Part shown: positions 55,990 to 64,000 of the stretch, piece by piece | Layout of the letters: every line of letters starts with the position of its first letter | Position numbering within the stretch: the stretch's first letter is position 1 | Source of the DNA: RGIG9115 sp045128915 | GTDB taxonomy: Bacteria; Bacillota; Clostridia; UBA1381 | Length of the DNA: 64,000 bases | Assembly: GCA_045128915.1 (NCBI GenBank) | Contig: JBGVIT010000033.1 | Coordinates: forward strand, 62,001-126,000 | Direction: 5' to 3' | The notes under the pieces: model-generated | Seen by the model: the letters and a program-made list of their open reading frames with translations, nothing else | Databases searched by the model: none | What the model was told of the DNA's origin: nothing | Made by a program: the position numbers and the translations under genes

Positions 55990-56841
55990 TTAGAATTCAA
56001 CTATCTCATACGAAGCCGCCTCAGCAATCTCAGCCATTTTAGCCTCAATCTGTGCGTCCGTATACGCATTTGCAGTTTCTACCGCATTTGTAGTTGCCGT
56101 CTCAATTTTTGTGTCAACTTCTTCTGTTTCCGAAACCCCATAATAAGGTTTGATAGAAGAGTGACAATCTTCGTTAGACAAATTAATTCTAATGCTGTCA
56201 GATGCAATCATCTTATTGTCGGCATCATACCAGTCAATTCGATAATTCCAGCCTATAAATTTATCGGCATTGGAATTAGCACCATAATAAGTCCAAGTAT
56301 CATCAGTCTCATTATACTTTGCAAGTCCCAACCAAGTGGGCTGATATCTGCGTCCAAATGCATCAGTCTTCAAATCGGTGAGAATTTCTTCGTCAACTTG
56401 GTCGCCCAAATGCTCAATATAACCAACGGCATCATCGGGCGCATAAGTCTTCAGAGTAAAATAATGAGTATTAGCGTCTCCGCCTTTGCCAACAGTTTGT
56501 TTTGTCCAAACCGTGTCAGCAGGAGCCATAATTCTAATTTCTCGCTCATTCACATTAACAAGAGTGCCAACAGGAATATCAGTAATCTCATACTTGACTT
56601 CTTCGTATTTTGCCTCCACTTCGTCAGCATCAACCTTGGTAGCAATTACAGTTTTAAGTTCTGCAAACTCAGCGGAGTCATCGCAAATTACTTTGTTACC
56701 ATCTTTGTCAATCCAACCCACATAAGGCTTGCCATTAGCATCCTTGACAAATAAAATATCATAATTATCAATGGTACCATTAGACAAAGCTGCATCAATG
56801 TTTTCCAACATACCAAAGGCATGTTTTGCTTTATTAGCCAT
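55990..56841 (-). CDS. Tail-associated protein, 283 aa
   Basis: NYDILFVKDANGKPYVGWID and GNKVICDDSAEFAELKTVIA form an N-terminal unit common in phage tail proteins; a central beta domain follows (DTVWTKQTVGKGG; FIGWNYRIDWYDADN). The coiled-coil C-terminus is TNAVETANAYTDAQIEAKM. Probably a fibre or baseplate appendage. Confidence 0.7.
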   Translation of the reverse strand: MANKAKHAFGMLENIDAALSNGTIDNYDILFVKDANGKPYVGWIDKDGNKVICDDSAEFAELKTVIATKVDADEVEAKYEEVKYEITDIPVGTLVNVNEREIRIMAPADTVWTKQTVGKGGDANTHYFTLKTYAPDDAVGYIEHLGDQVDEEILTDLKTDAFGRRYQPTWLGLAKYNETDDTWTYYGANSNADKFIGWNYRIDWYDADNKMIASDSIRINLSNEDCHSSIKPYYGVSETEEVDTKIETATTNAVETANAYTDAQIEAKMAEIAEAASYEIVEF

Positions 56842-56894
56842 ACTCGTTACCTCCTTTTAATAAAATTTTATATATATAAAACCCTAATAGGATA

Positions 56895-57038
56895 TTAGAG
56901 TACCTGATTAACTTCCAAGATATACATTTTTTCTTTTTCAGTTATTTTTCCACCTACATATAATTCCACTATCTTTTCTTCTGTAACTTTTCCATCTTTG
57001 TACAAACGCTTCATAGATTCAACAAACTGTCTTTCCAT
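56895..57038 (-). CDS. XkdX-like small tail protein, 47 aa
   Basis: ATG 57038, GAGGGGGTAATTTGAT upstream, one base after the previous stop. MERQFVESMKRLYKDGKVTE then EKIVELYVGGKITEKEKMYI has the XkdX layout (short helix, helix, ITEEEY-like end). XkdX-like proteins occur in the tail regions of SPbeta- and PBSX-type phages; function unknown. Confidence 0.65.
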   Translation of the reverse strand: MERQFVESMKRLYKDGKVTEEKIVELYVGGKITEKEKMYILEVNQVL

Positions 57039-57039
57039 A

Positions 57040-57354
57040 TCAAATTACCCCCTCGTTAATGAGCGAAGCTAAAAATTCATCAATGATAGCCTCTGGCGTA
57101 GAAAGGTTCAACATCTTCAACTGCTTGTATTCATACTCATCAATTTCAATTAAATCAACGGTGTCATATCCAGAAACAGGTATATTGTATAAAGTGCGCT
57201 CGTGCCAAATGGTATTTTTATCAGAAGAAAGGATTGCTTGTGCTTCATTTATATCACTTAAAACCATAATTTTATGTTTTGGCTGCCACTTAAGATAAGT
57301 GAGGTTATCCAAAACATCAATTACTTTATTATTTTTCATTACTTTGTAAAACAT
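57040..57354 (-). CDS. Conserved tail-region protein, 104 aa
   Basis: FYKVMKNNKVIDVLDNLTYL, LKWQPKHKIMVLSDINEAQA, IWHERTLYNIPVSGYDTVDL and IDEYEYKQLKMLN form a pattern I recognise from tail modules of clostridial phages, always near fibre genes. Role unknown. ATG follows TGAGGTAAAAAAT. Confidence 0.7.
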   Translation of the reverse strand: MFYKVMKNNKVIDVLDNLTYLKWQPKHKIMVLSDINEAQAILSSDKNTIWHERTLYNIPVSGYDTVDLIEIDEYEYKQLKMLNLSTPEAIIDEFLASLINEGVI

Positions 57355-57370
57355 ATTTTTTACCTCACAA

Positions 57371-57404
57371 TAAAAGAGGGTGGGGAGTAGCCCCCAAACC
57401 CTCT
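57371..57404 (-). terminator. Terminator after the giant tail gene
   Basis: AGAGGG and GGGG (57375-57385) pair with CCCC and CCCTCT (57391-57404) with a small interior bulge, followed on the - strand by TTTTATTG. Confidence 0.72.
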
Positions 57405-57409
57405 ATAGT

Positions 57410-60400
57410 TTAAAACGATATTTCAATCAATACGCCTAAAGGAGAACCATTATGCCCCGATGCGTTAGTAATACCTTGAGCAACACCATTTTCATCTATT
57501 CGCCAAATATAATTCTGATAAGAAACATTCGGTGAACGAGTCCAATAACCATGATAATCTCCACCATCGAATGCTCGTTTTCTTGCAGCGTTATCACTCA
57601 AATAAGAAACCGTCTTATTCACACCAGTAACCGCATTAATTTCATTGCCGTATATTGATGTATTGCCATACGCAGAATCAAGTTCTATAAGAGCAGGAAT
57701 TGTAATGTAACAACCAGAAGCGCTTATATCTTCAGACATATTACCAACAGAAGAACGCACAGCCATTCGTTTAAGAAGTGATTTAATTTGTGTAGGCATA
57801 GCATTATACAACCTTGTATTTAACGAACTATTTAATTCAGAATTAGCCCAACCACCAACATTAGTATTGGACGCATTCCATTTCTTTGTTCTGCCAAGCA
57901 AATGAGAGGCAAGCAAACTAAATGAACATCTTTGGTTTGTAACATTATTTAAATCATCCATTAAATAGAATCTTCTAAATCCGCAAGCCTCCAAAGTAAT
58001 AGATTCATGTGTCCACATTGCCAAATCTCTGCAAACTTGGTCACCCAAATCTTTGTACCAAATCTTAGCCCAGTTAATATTGCCAATCGCATAGTTTTCA
58101 TAATAACCTTCTTCTGGACTAGATGCTCCAAAAATTAAAGATGCGTTGGTAATTGTTGTTTGTTTCTTAATTAATTCAGTTGTTAAAACAGAATTACCAT
58201 CGAGATTTGACTTATAAACGGTCAGATTATTATCACCCTTTTTATGGCGAAGAATTATCATTTCACGCTTATTGATGCTCGAAACATTATCAGAAGATGT
58301 ACCCCAAACAAGCTGAGCATTGCTGCCACTATAAGTTAAATCAAAGCCTTGGTTTGTATTTCCTTGATAACATTGAGCCAGCGTTGCACCAGACTCGCAA
58401 CCAGTCAAAAATTCATAATCTATAGCAACAATAAAGTCTTTGTCCTCATCAAACAATTTAATGCCCGTGTCTATATAGGTGTCCCTACCATTGAAGTAAG
58501 TTTTTTCAGAAATTAATAATTTTGATTCAATATCATCATAATCAATATCATTACCAACAACAATAGTATAAGGGTCTTTATCGGTTACAATGGTATCCGC
58601 AAGTCCAAGTTTATTCATTGCATAAATCTCAACAGGGGAGAGGTCAGCCAAATCTTTTCCGTCAAAAGCGGTAGCCGTATATGTGAATTTATCAAATATA
58701 GCATTAACAGTTTTGTCGCCATCAATAAAACCGCTCTTATCCCAACGATTAAAGAGATAGTATACATAGCCAGACTCTTCGGCGGTATAAGTGGGAGCAA
58801 TACCAACATAAGGCACATTCTCACCATACAAACCAGAGGACTCTTGCATCGTTACACCCTTAGAAACATACTTAATTGTATAACTTCTAAGCGATTCGGT
58901 ATAGGTAGCGGTAATTGTTCTTTCGCTAAATACATCTGTCAAAGCAGAATCCCACCCAGCAAATGTAAAATCGTACTGAACTGTACTTGCAATAGTGGGA
59001 GAGAGAGGGTTGTTTTCTCTCGTAGTTGGGTCAATAGCATCTTCACCCTTATCAACATATTGAACTTCCAAGACATTACCATCGGCGTTCATAAAGGTTA
59101 CTGCAAACTGCTCTATAATGGTATCAGCTACAATTTCCAAATCAGACCAAGTGGTTTGATAATCAAGCAATTGTTGTTGTCTAATTACAGGAACATGAAC
59201 TTTTCCAGTCAAAATAGATTTATCAACATTATAACCATTCTTATCAATACCAGCCATATTATAAAGGCGCTCTAACAAAATGGTGTCTTCAAGTGTCCAA
59301 TCAACACCAATAATTCTTACACGATTGAGATTTTGTGCAGAATTAAGAATTGTTAATAGGTCAACCGTATTGCAATTTTCAACTGTCAAATTGGTTAACT
59401 TGCCAAAATCTACAACATCAAAAGTGGTAAGATAAATTAAGTTTTTCATACTAAGAGAACCAATTGCAGGTAATTCGGCAATTTCAATTTTGCCTCCGTC
59501 AGCAAATGTAACACCGCCAATATTAGAACCTTGAGCATATAATTCTTTCAAGTTATTTAACGCAGTCAAGTTCAAAGATTGAGTTAATCCAGAAACATTT
59601 TCTATATTCAACTCTTCCAACAGATAGTTAGCACCAGTTGTAAGAGTGGTAAAATTAGGGTTGTCATAACCTTCGGTTGCATTGCCAAAGATTAATTTCT
59701 TAACTTTGCTTGCCTTACTTGTATCAGCGGTTGCTACATAACAAGTTGACAAATCACCAAAGTCTTGAATAAGAGAAGAACTATAAACATCTACAATATC
59801 AGCTTTTTCACCATCAAACGGTATCTCATATGTCTTGTTAGGTTCGGCTCTCAACTGTATTGGATTTTGTGTACCATACTTAACATTCAAATACATATAC
59901 GCATAAGGCGTGAGTTTCAATCTGTAATTAGGTTGAACTGCCAAATCACCATTGGGTACGCTACATCTAAATACAGAGTTGTCGCCAGAAGCAACGGAAG
60001 ACTGATATTTAGAAGCCATATATTTTTCTTGGCTACGCTCCCATTGTCTACGATGGTATTTCATTTTACCATTCGCCATATTTACAAGGAATTGGGCATC
60101 ACCTTTACCATTAATAAAGGAAGAATTATAAGTACGAATATATTTTCTCTCAATATCTACACGCCATAATTCTTCAGGGAATTGGCTCTGCCATTCGTCT
60201 GCCTTGTTAATAAAGCTCTCGGCATGCCAAGCATTCTTAGATTCAAGAGTATTGTACATTGCCTTGAGTTCGACAGGGAAGAGGTCTCTTATGCGACAGA
60301 AGAATGTACTATCAGACTCTCTAAATACTTCTTCACCCTTTTCGTCAACATCGGTATCTTCAAGACCATAACGGTATGCTTGTTTACCATAGTTATTAAT

Positions 60401-63400
60401 TCCAAGGCTGGTATCCATATCGTAACCCCAGTTTAAATCCCACTTTCTAATAGGATTGCCATGAGCGTCAACTTCGCCAGTTTTACTATAATGCCAGAAA
60501 GAGTTCTTAGCTCTGTTATCAACCATACAATACCTTGTAGTAAAGAGGTAATAATAAAGAGCCGAATCTTTTACGAAATATTCTTCAAATCTATTCTTAA
60601 ACTCTTCATCGGTAGAAGTAGTTATAAATCTATAAAGTTCAATCCACTTCTGTTTACAATAATTGAATGCTTCGGTATTTTCCTCTTTGTTGTCGCCTTC
60701 ATAAAGATAACGCCAACCATAAGTGAAATCTTCGCTAAAGTCGTCGTGTTCGAGAATATCCACATAATAAGTCTTAGTTAAGTCAATTTCAGTATCTTGA
60801 GTAAGAACATACTCTCCATCAATCTTTTCATAAAGAATGCCAAGGTTTTCGTTCTTTGCCCAAATATATTTCTTTTCGTGAGTGGTTTCATCTTCTTTAT
60901 ATCCCATTGCATTATACATTGTATCAGCAGGAAAATCAGAAAGGGGCAGCTCAACATCCATAATTTCAACACAACACTCATATTTGTCATCCATATCTGT
61001 CAAACGAGTATTATCCGTCTTTTTAGAGTCACCTATATTACCAATTGCGTAAAAATGCCAATCTTTATCAGCAAATTCTCTGTGAGTAGACAAATCTTCG
61101 TTTGTTTCCTGAATAAAGATTACACAGTTATAGAACTCCATTGTATCCTTAATAAAACTCGTATCTACACTTTCATCTCTAACAAATGGTCTATTATAAG
61201 GATTAAATTCATTATATCTATTAGCCAACATTGCGTTAGTCATATTATTAGACGAGGCAATATTCACTTTAGCGTTAAGATATGCAACGGGAACAGAGGT
61301 GCGAGTAAGGGTAATCTTATCTACTTCGGTTCCGTCACCTAATTTGAAATAAGGGTCAACGCCGTCAATACCAGATTTATTCATAATAAAGTCAAGGTTT
61401 CGACCAGCAGCACCATAGTTATTAGAACTTGTACCTTGACCGCTATGCATAGAATTGTAAGCAGTCCAGTTATCAAGTATAGGGTCTCCACCCTTATAAA
61501 TCTGCTGAATAGTAGTATTAGGAACTTTATCACTCTTATTGTTCGTAAAGTAGGGAGCAGAAATCTTATACACTCTCAACCAAGGACATTTCTCAGCAAG
61601 AACATCTGGGTCAAGTTTTTGGTTTTCGTCATAAATTTGGTTTCTATCATAACGAGAAATCATTTCTTCCGCATTACGAGCGTCTGCAATAAAGTTATTC
61701 AAAATACCTCTGTCAGTAAGAGAGGTGTTATAAACCTTGAAACGATATATATGTAAATCACAATCATTAGAACCTAAAGATATAACTTTAGGTGTATTCT
61801 GTGTAAAGTTATATGAATCATCATAGACCATAGGACGAGTAGACACGCCATCCTCATAGCCCATTACCATAGGAATTGCTTCCGTGTTTTTCGAGATATT
61901 AAATTCAAATTCAATAATATCCTCTTCGGAATAAGCAAGGTCTAACTTGCCAGCCTGACCATAAATATATGCTTCGTGGACACTCATTTCAATACCAATA
62001 TGGTTGGTATCCGTTGTATTGTCCATACAAGACAGGAATGTAGCATTGGGTTTGGCAACATTAGTTGTCTTAAACACCAACTTCATTTCCTTACCGTTCT
62101 TCTTAGCGTCATCTGCAAACAACTGATAATCAATGGTTGCAGAAGTGCCAGCTTTAATGCAAAAATATTGGTCGCCATTCTCGTCATACTGATAACCACC
62201 ATTTATCCAGTCGAAGTTATCAGATATGGACATAGAAACTGTGCCATCAGACCAAACTCTATCCTTGTCGTTGTTCGACTTACCAGAAGGATTAAAGTCA
62301 AATGCTAAACCAGCAGTCACAGGTGCAATATCAATATCTATCTTTACAATATTAGCCTTTAATGTTTTTACGGTTTTACCACAAGTAATTGTAATAATAT
62401 GCTCACCGACAATATCCGTTTTAAATGTATATATGTTGGTAGCTTTTTCCAATGTAGGCGTAGACACAACTACGCCATCAACAGCAATTTCTATTGTGGG
62501 TGTTTCTGTTGAAGGGTCATATATAGTATATTCAATATTTGTAGCATCGTATTGTCTTGCTGTGAAATTTTGATATATCGTACTAATCACAGGAGAGGTA
62601 ACGCCATCATACCACATTACATCCTTTACAATACGGTTTGATTCAATGGTATTACCATTAATTTCAGCGGTCATATAAACCTCTAACAAATGAGAACCGT
62701 GCTCTTGCACAGGAAGTTCATACGCCATAGGAATACCAGAAGAAGCGGTGGTAATCTTACCAATATCCTTGCCATCAAGAACGAAATGAATATCTTTAGA
62801 AATAGCACCATAAGGAGTATAATCAAAAGATATCTTACCAATAGGATAAGTTAATTTGTCATTAAAAGTGGATTCAAGTCTTACATCTATCTTTTGTACC
62901 GTCCAAGTTTTTGTTACCAAACTGCCAGCTTCATCTACAATAGACAAGTTAATTTTTTGTGTACCTACCGAAATATAATCAGTAACATCAAATTCATTTT
63001 CGCCATTAATAGCAGTATTTGTAGCAATTACTCTACCAGCAATCTTCCAAGTAGCAGCTCCTTCAGTTACTGCATCACCAGAAGAATCAGTTCCAGAAAA
63101 TGTATATTTGATAATTGCCTTATCATTCGTAGTGACAACAAGGGGAGAAGTGGTTACATAACCAATCTTCAAAGAGCTACTTGTACCACCACCACTACCA
63201 CCAACGATAGTAAATTTCTTTTTTGCTTCTTTCTTTTCATTCTCTTCGCCTTCGTTTTCTATTTCGTAGAAGACAAATACATTTTCACCAACATCAGGAT
63301 TTTCAACATCATTATATTCAACATCATAAGTAAGACGAGGAGAGGTATCTATAGAATTAACAGTAGTCTGCAAATCACCAACGGTTGTGCTTAATGAAGA

Positions 63401-64000
63401 AATATTCTCTGCATTCGTAGTAATAGAAGAAGAGAGGGGGGATACTTTGTCATCTACATATTTTTCAGTAGCATAACCTTCCAAGCTCACATTTTTAAAA
63501 GCATTATCAACTTCTTCTTTGCTATAAGTTTCTGTCTTAGTGTAATAATTCTCAAGTTTGCTGGTTATATCAGCCTCAGTAATCGCATTAGAGACATCAT
63601 CTTTTGTAGCATAATCTTCTAAAACAGTGGTCAGCCTCTGTTCTGTTTCAGTCTTATTATAGTAATTAGTTTCTAAATCAGATGTTTTTACATAACTTGC
63701 TAACTGCTCAGTTACATCTACACCCTTAATTGCTTCGTCTACATAATCAGTTGTGGCATAATCTTCTAAAGCAAGTCTAACAACTTCAGTAGCAGCAGTA
63801 GATGCAGTTTCGGCATATCCTTTTGCAATATTAGCCGAATCTTCGGCTTCCGCAGCAGCTTTTTCCGCAGCAGCAACCTGTTCGCCAACAGCTACATTTT
63901 TAATCTCTTCAGCAACCTTTGTTGCAATATCTGCAACAAGTTCCTGCATCCAAGAATCGTCGATATTATTAATTACTTCTTCGCAATCACACGATGATTG
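57410..64000 (-). CDS. Giant multidomain tail/adhesin protein, 5' end outside the window
   Basis: The frame is open to the window edge; ATG 63949 is internal, so more than 2,190 residues. From N to C (numbered from that ATG): Ala-rich coiled coil and YATxxYVDEA repeats (1-200); Ig-like beta domains (250-560); a LamG-like domain (560-770); a region resembling CotH kinase-like proteins (850-1300; CMVDNRAKNSFWHY, WDLNWGYDMDTSLGINNYG); LRR-like turns (1390-1540); InlB-B-like FAGWDSALTDVF; a second lectin-like domain (TYFNGRDTYIDTGIKL ... AQLVWGTSS); and a DUF6273-like end (NVGGWANSELNSSLNTRLYN, YHGYWTRSPNVSY). Probably a baseplate or host-binding protein. Confidence 0.75.
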   Translation of the reverse strand, partial: QSSCDCEEVINNIDDSWMQELVADIATKVAEEIKNVAVGEQVAAAEKAAAEAEDSANIAKGYAETASTAATEVVRLALEDYATTDYVDEAIKGVDVTEQLASYVKTSDLETNYYNKTETEQRLTTVLEDYATKDDVSNAITEADITSKLENYYTKTETYSKEEVDNAFKNVSLEGYATEKYVDDKVSPLSSSITTNAENISSLSTTVGDLQTTVNSIDTSPRLTYDVEYNDVENPDVGENVFVFYEIENEGEENEKKEAKKKFTIVGGSGGGTSSSLKIGYVTTSPLVVTTNDKAIIKYTFSGTDSSGDAVTEGAATWKIAGRVIATNTAINGENEFDVTDYISVGTQKINLSIVDEAGSLVTKTWTVQKIDVRLESTFNDKLTYPIGKISFDYTPYGAISKDIHFVLDGKDIGKITTASSGIPMAYELPVQEHGSHLLEVYMTAEINGNTIESNRIVKDVMWYDGVTSPVISTIYQNFTARQYDATNIEYTIYDPSTETPTIEIAVDGVVVSTPTLEKATNIYTFKTDIVGEHIITITCGKTVKTLKANIVKIDIDIAPVTAGLAFDFNPSGKSNNDKDRVWSDGTVSMSISDNFDWINGGYQYDENGDQYFCIKAGTSATIDYQLFADDAKKNGKEMKLVFKTTNVAKPNATFLSCMDNTTDTNHIGIEMSVHEAYIYGQAGKLDLAYSEEDIIEFEFNISKNTEAIPMVMGYEDGVSTRPMVYDDSYNFTQNTPKVISLGSNDCDLHIYRFKVYNTSLTDRGILNNFIADARNAEEMISRYDRNQIYDENQKLDPDVLAEKCPWLRVYKISAPYFTNNKSDKVPNTTIQQIYKGGDPILDNWTAYNSMHSGQGTSSNNYGAAGRNLDFIMNKSGIDGVDPYFKLGDGTEVDKITLTRTSVPVAYLNAKVNIASSNNMTNAMLANRYNEFNPYNRPFVRDESVDTSFIKDTMEFYNCVIFIQETNEDLSTHREFADKDWHFYAIGNIGDSKKTDNTRLTDMDDKYECCVEIMDVELPLSDFPADTMYNAMGYKEDETTHEKKYIWAKNENLGILYEKIDGEYVLTQDTEIDLTKTYYVDILEHDDFSEDFTYGWRYLYEGDNKEENTEAFNYCKQKWIELYRFITTSTDEEFKNRFEEYFVKDSALYYYLFTTRYCMVDNRAKNSFWHYSKTGEVDAHGNPIRKWDLNWGYDMDTSLGINNYGKQAYRYGLEDTDVDEKGEEVFRESDSTFFCRIRDLFPVELKAMYNTLESKNAWHAESFINKADEWQSQFPEELWRVDIERKYIRTYNSSFINGKGDAQFLVNMANGKMKYHRRQWERSQEKYMASKYQSSVASGDNSVFRCSVPNGDLAVQPNYRLKLTPYAYMYLNVKYGTQNPIQLRAEPNKTYEIPFDGEKADIVDVYSSSLIQDFGDLSTCYVATADTSKASKVKKLIFGNATEGYDNPNFTTLTTGANYLLEELNIENVSGLTQSLNLTALNNLKELYAQGSNIGGVTFADGGKIEIAELPAIGSLSMKNLIYLTTFDVVDFGKLTNLTVENCNTVDLLTILNSAQNLNRVRIIGVDWTLEDTILLERLYNMAGIDKNGYNVDKSILTGKVHVPVIRQQQLLDYQTTWSDLEIVADTIIEQFAVTFMNADGNVLEVQYVDKGEDAIDPTTRENNPLSPTIASTVQYDFTFAGWDSALTDVFSERTITATYTESLRSYTIKYVSKGVTMQESSGLYGENVPYVGIAPTYTAEESGYVYYLFNRWDKSGFIDGDKTVNAIFDKFTYTATAFDGKDLADLSPVEIYAMNKLGLADTIVTDKDPYTIVVGNDIDYDDIESKLLISEKTYFNGRDTYIDTGIKLFDEDKDFIVAIDYEFLTGCESGATLAQCYQGNTNQGFDLTYSGSNAQLVWGTSSDNVSSINKREMIILRHKKGDNNLTVYKSNLDGNSVLTTELIKKQTTITNASLIFGASSPEEGYYENYAIGNINWAKIWYKDLGDQVCRDLAMWTHESITLEACGFRRFYLMDDLNNVTNQRCSFSLLASHLLGRTKKWNASNTNVGGWANSELNSSLNTRLYNAMPTQIKSLLKRMAVRSSVGNMSEDISASGCYITIPALIELDSAYGNTSIYGNEINAVTGVNKTVSYLSDNAARKRAFDGGDYHGYWTRSPNVSYQNYIWRIDENGVAQGITNASGHNGSPLGVLIEISF

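Noticed and set aside
56161..61756. Several + strand frames of 80-197 codons
   Set aside because: All are antisense to well-supported tail genes and have no ribosome sites or recognisable domains.

Overview
The window is part of a large tailed-phage (or prophage) genome from an obligately anaerobic, low-G+C Firmicutes-type host, most likely a gut or rumen clostridium. This rests on AT-rich DNA, strong GGAGG-type ribosome sites, a class III (oxygen-sensitive) ribonucleotide reductase with no aerobic version in view, and InlB-B and BspA-type repeats in the tail proteins. Both window ends cut through genes. The host assignment is inference; no host gene is present.

Layout. Positions 1-37,000 (+ strand) carry replication, nucleotide and regulatory genes: an SSB-like protein, a Sak4/RecA-like ATPase, DnaB-type helicase, DnaG-type primase, Cas4/RecB-type nuclease, DNA polymerase III alpha, RecD2-like helicase, NAD-dependent ligase, NrdD/NrdG, dUTPase, a MazG-like DUF1599 protein and a nucleoside deoxyribosyltransferase-like protein. 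Among them lie many small, often cysteine-rich proteins of unknown role, a cysteine desulfurase, an SPL-type radical SAM protein and two HNH proteins related to homing enzymes. Around 31,650-32,575 sit four tRNAs (Gln, Pro, Glu, Leu) that flank about 600 noncoding bases full of helices, best explained as a ROOL-like giant structured RNA. Positions 37,000-39,900 form a site-specific recombination module: a large serine recombinase, a resolvase-like paralogue lacking the catalytic serine, and a divergent 42-residue ORF. Bidirectional terminators bound it on both sides. Positions 39,900-64,000 (- strand) carry tail-fibre, adhesin and baseplate-associated genes, ending in a protein of more than 2,190 residues that runs off the right edge.

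How it works together. The phage appears to carry most of its own replisome plus deoxynucleotide supply. NrdD and NrdG are followed, with overlap, by a short formate/nitrite-transporter family channel. Class III reductases can use formate as reductant, so this looks like a phage-encoded substrate-supply operon. The recombinase points to a temperate life cycle. The tail genes share interchangeable N-terminal and C-terminal peptides and carry modules known from bacterial adhesins.

Regulation. Five + strand promoters share TTGACA, a 17-base spacer, a TATAAT-like box and a common A/T-rich upstream element, and are followed by leader sequences that can form hairpins. A second recurring signal, TTAAAA-N6-TTTTAA running into a GAGGT ribosome site, is found eleven times (five perfect), mostly before small genes. 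Intergenic stretches not listed separately are short and show nothing I could identify.
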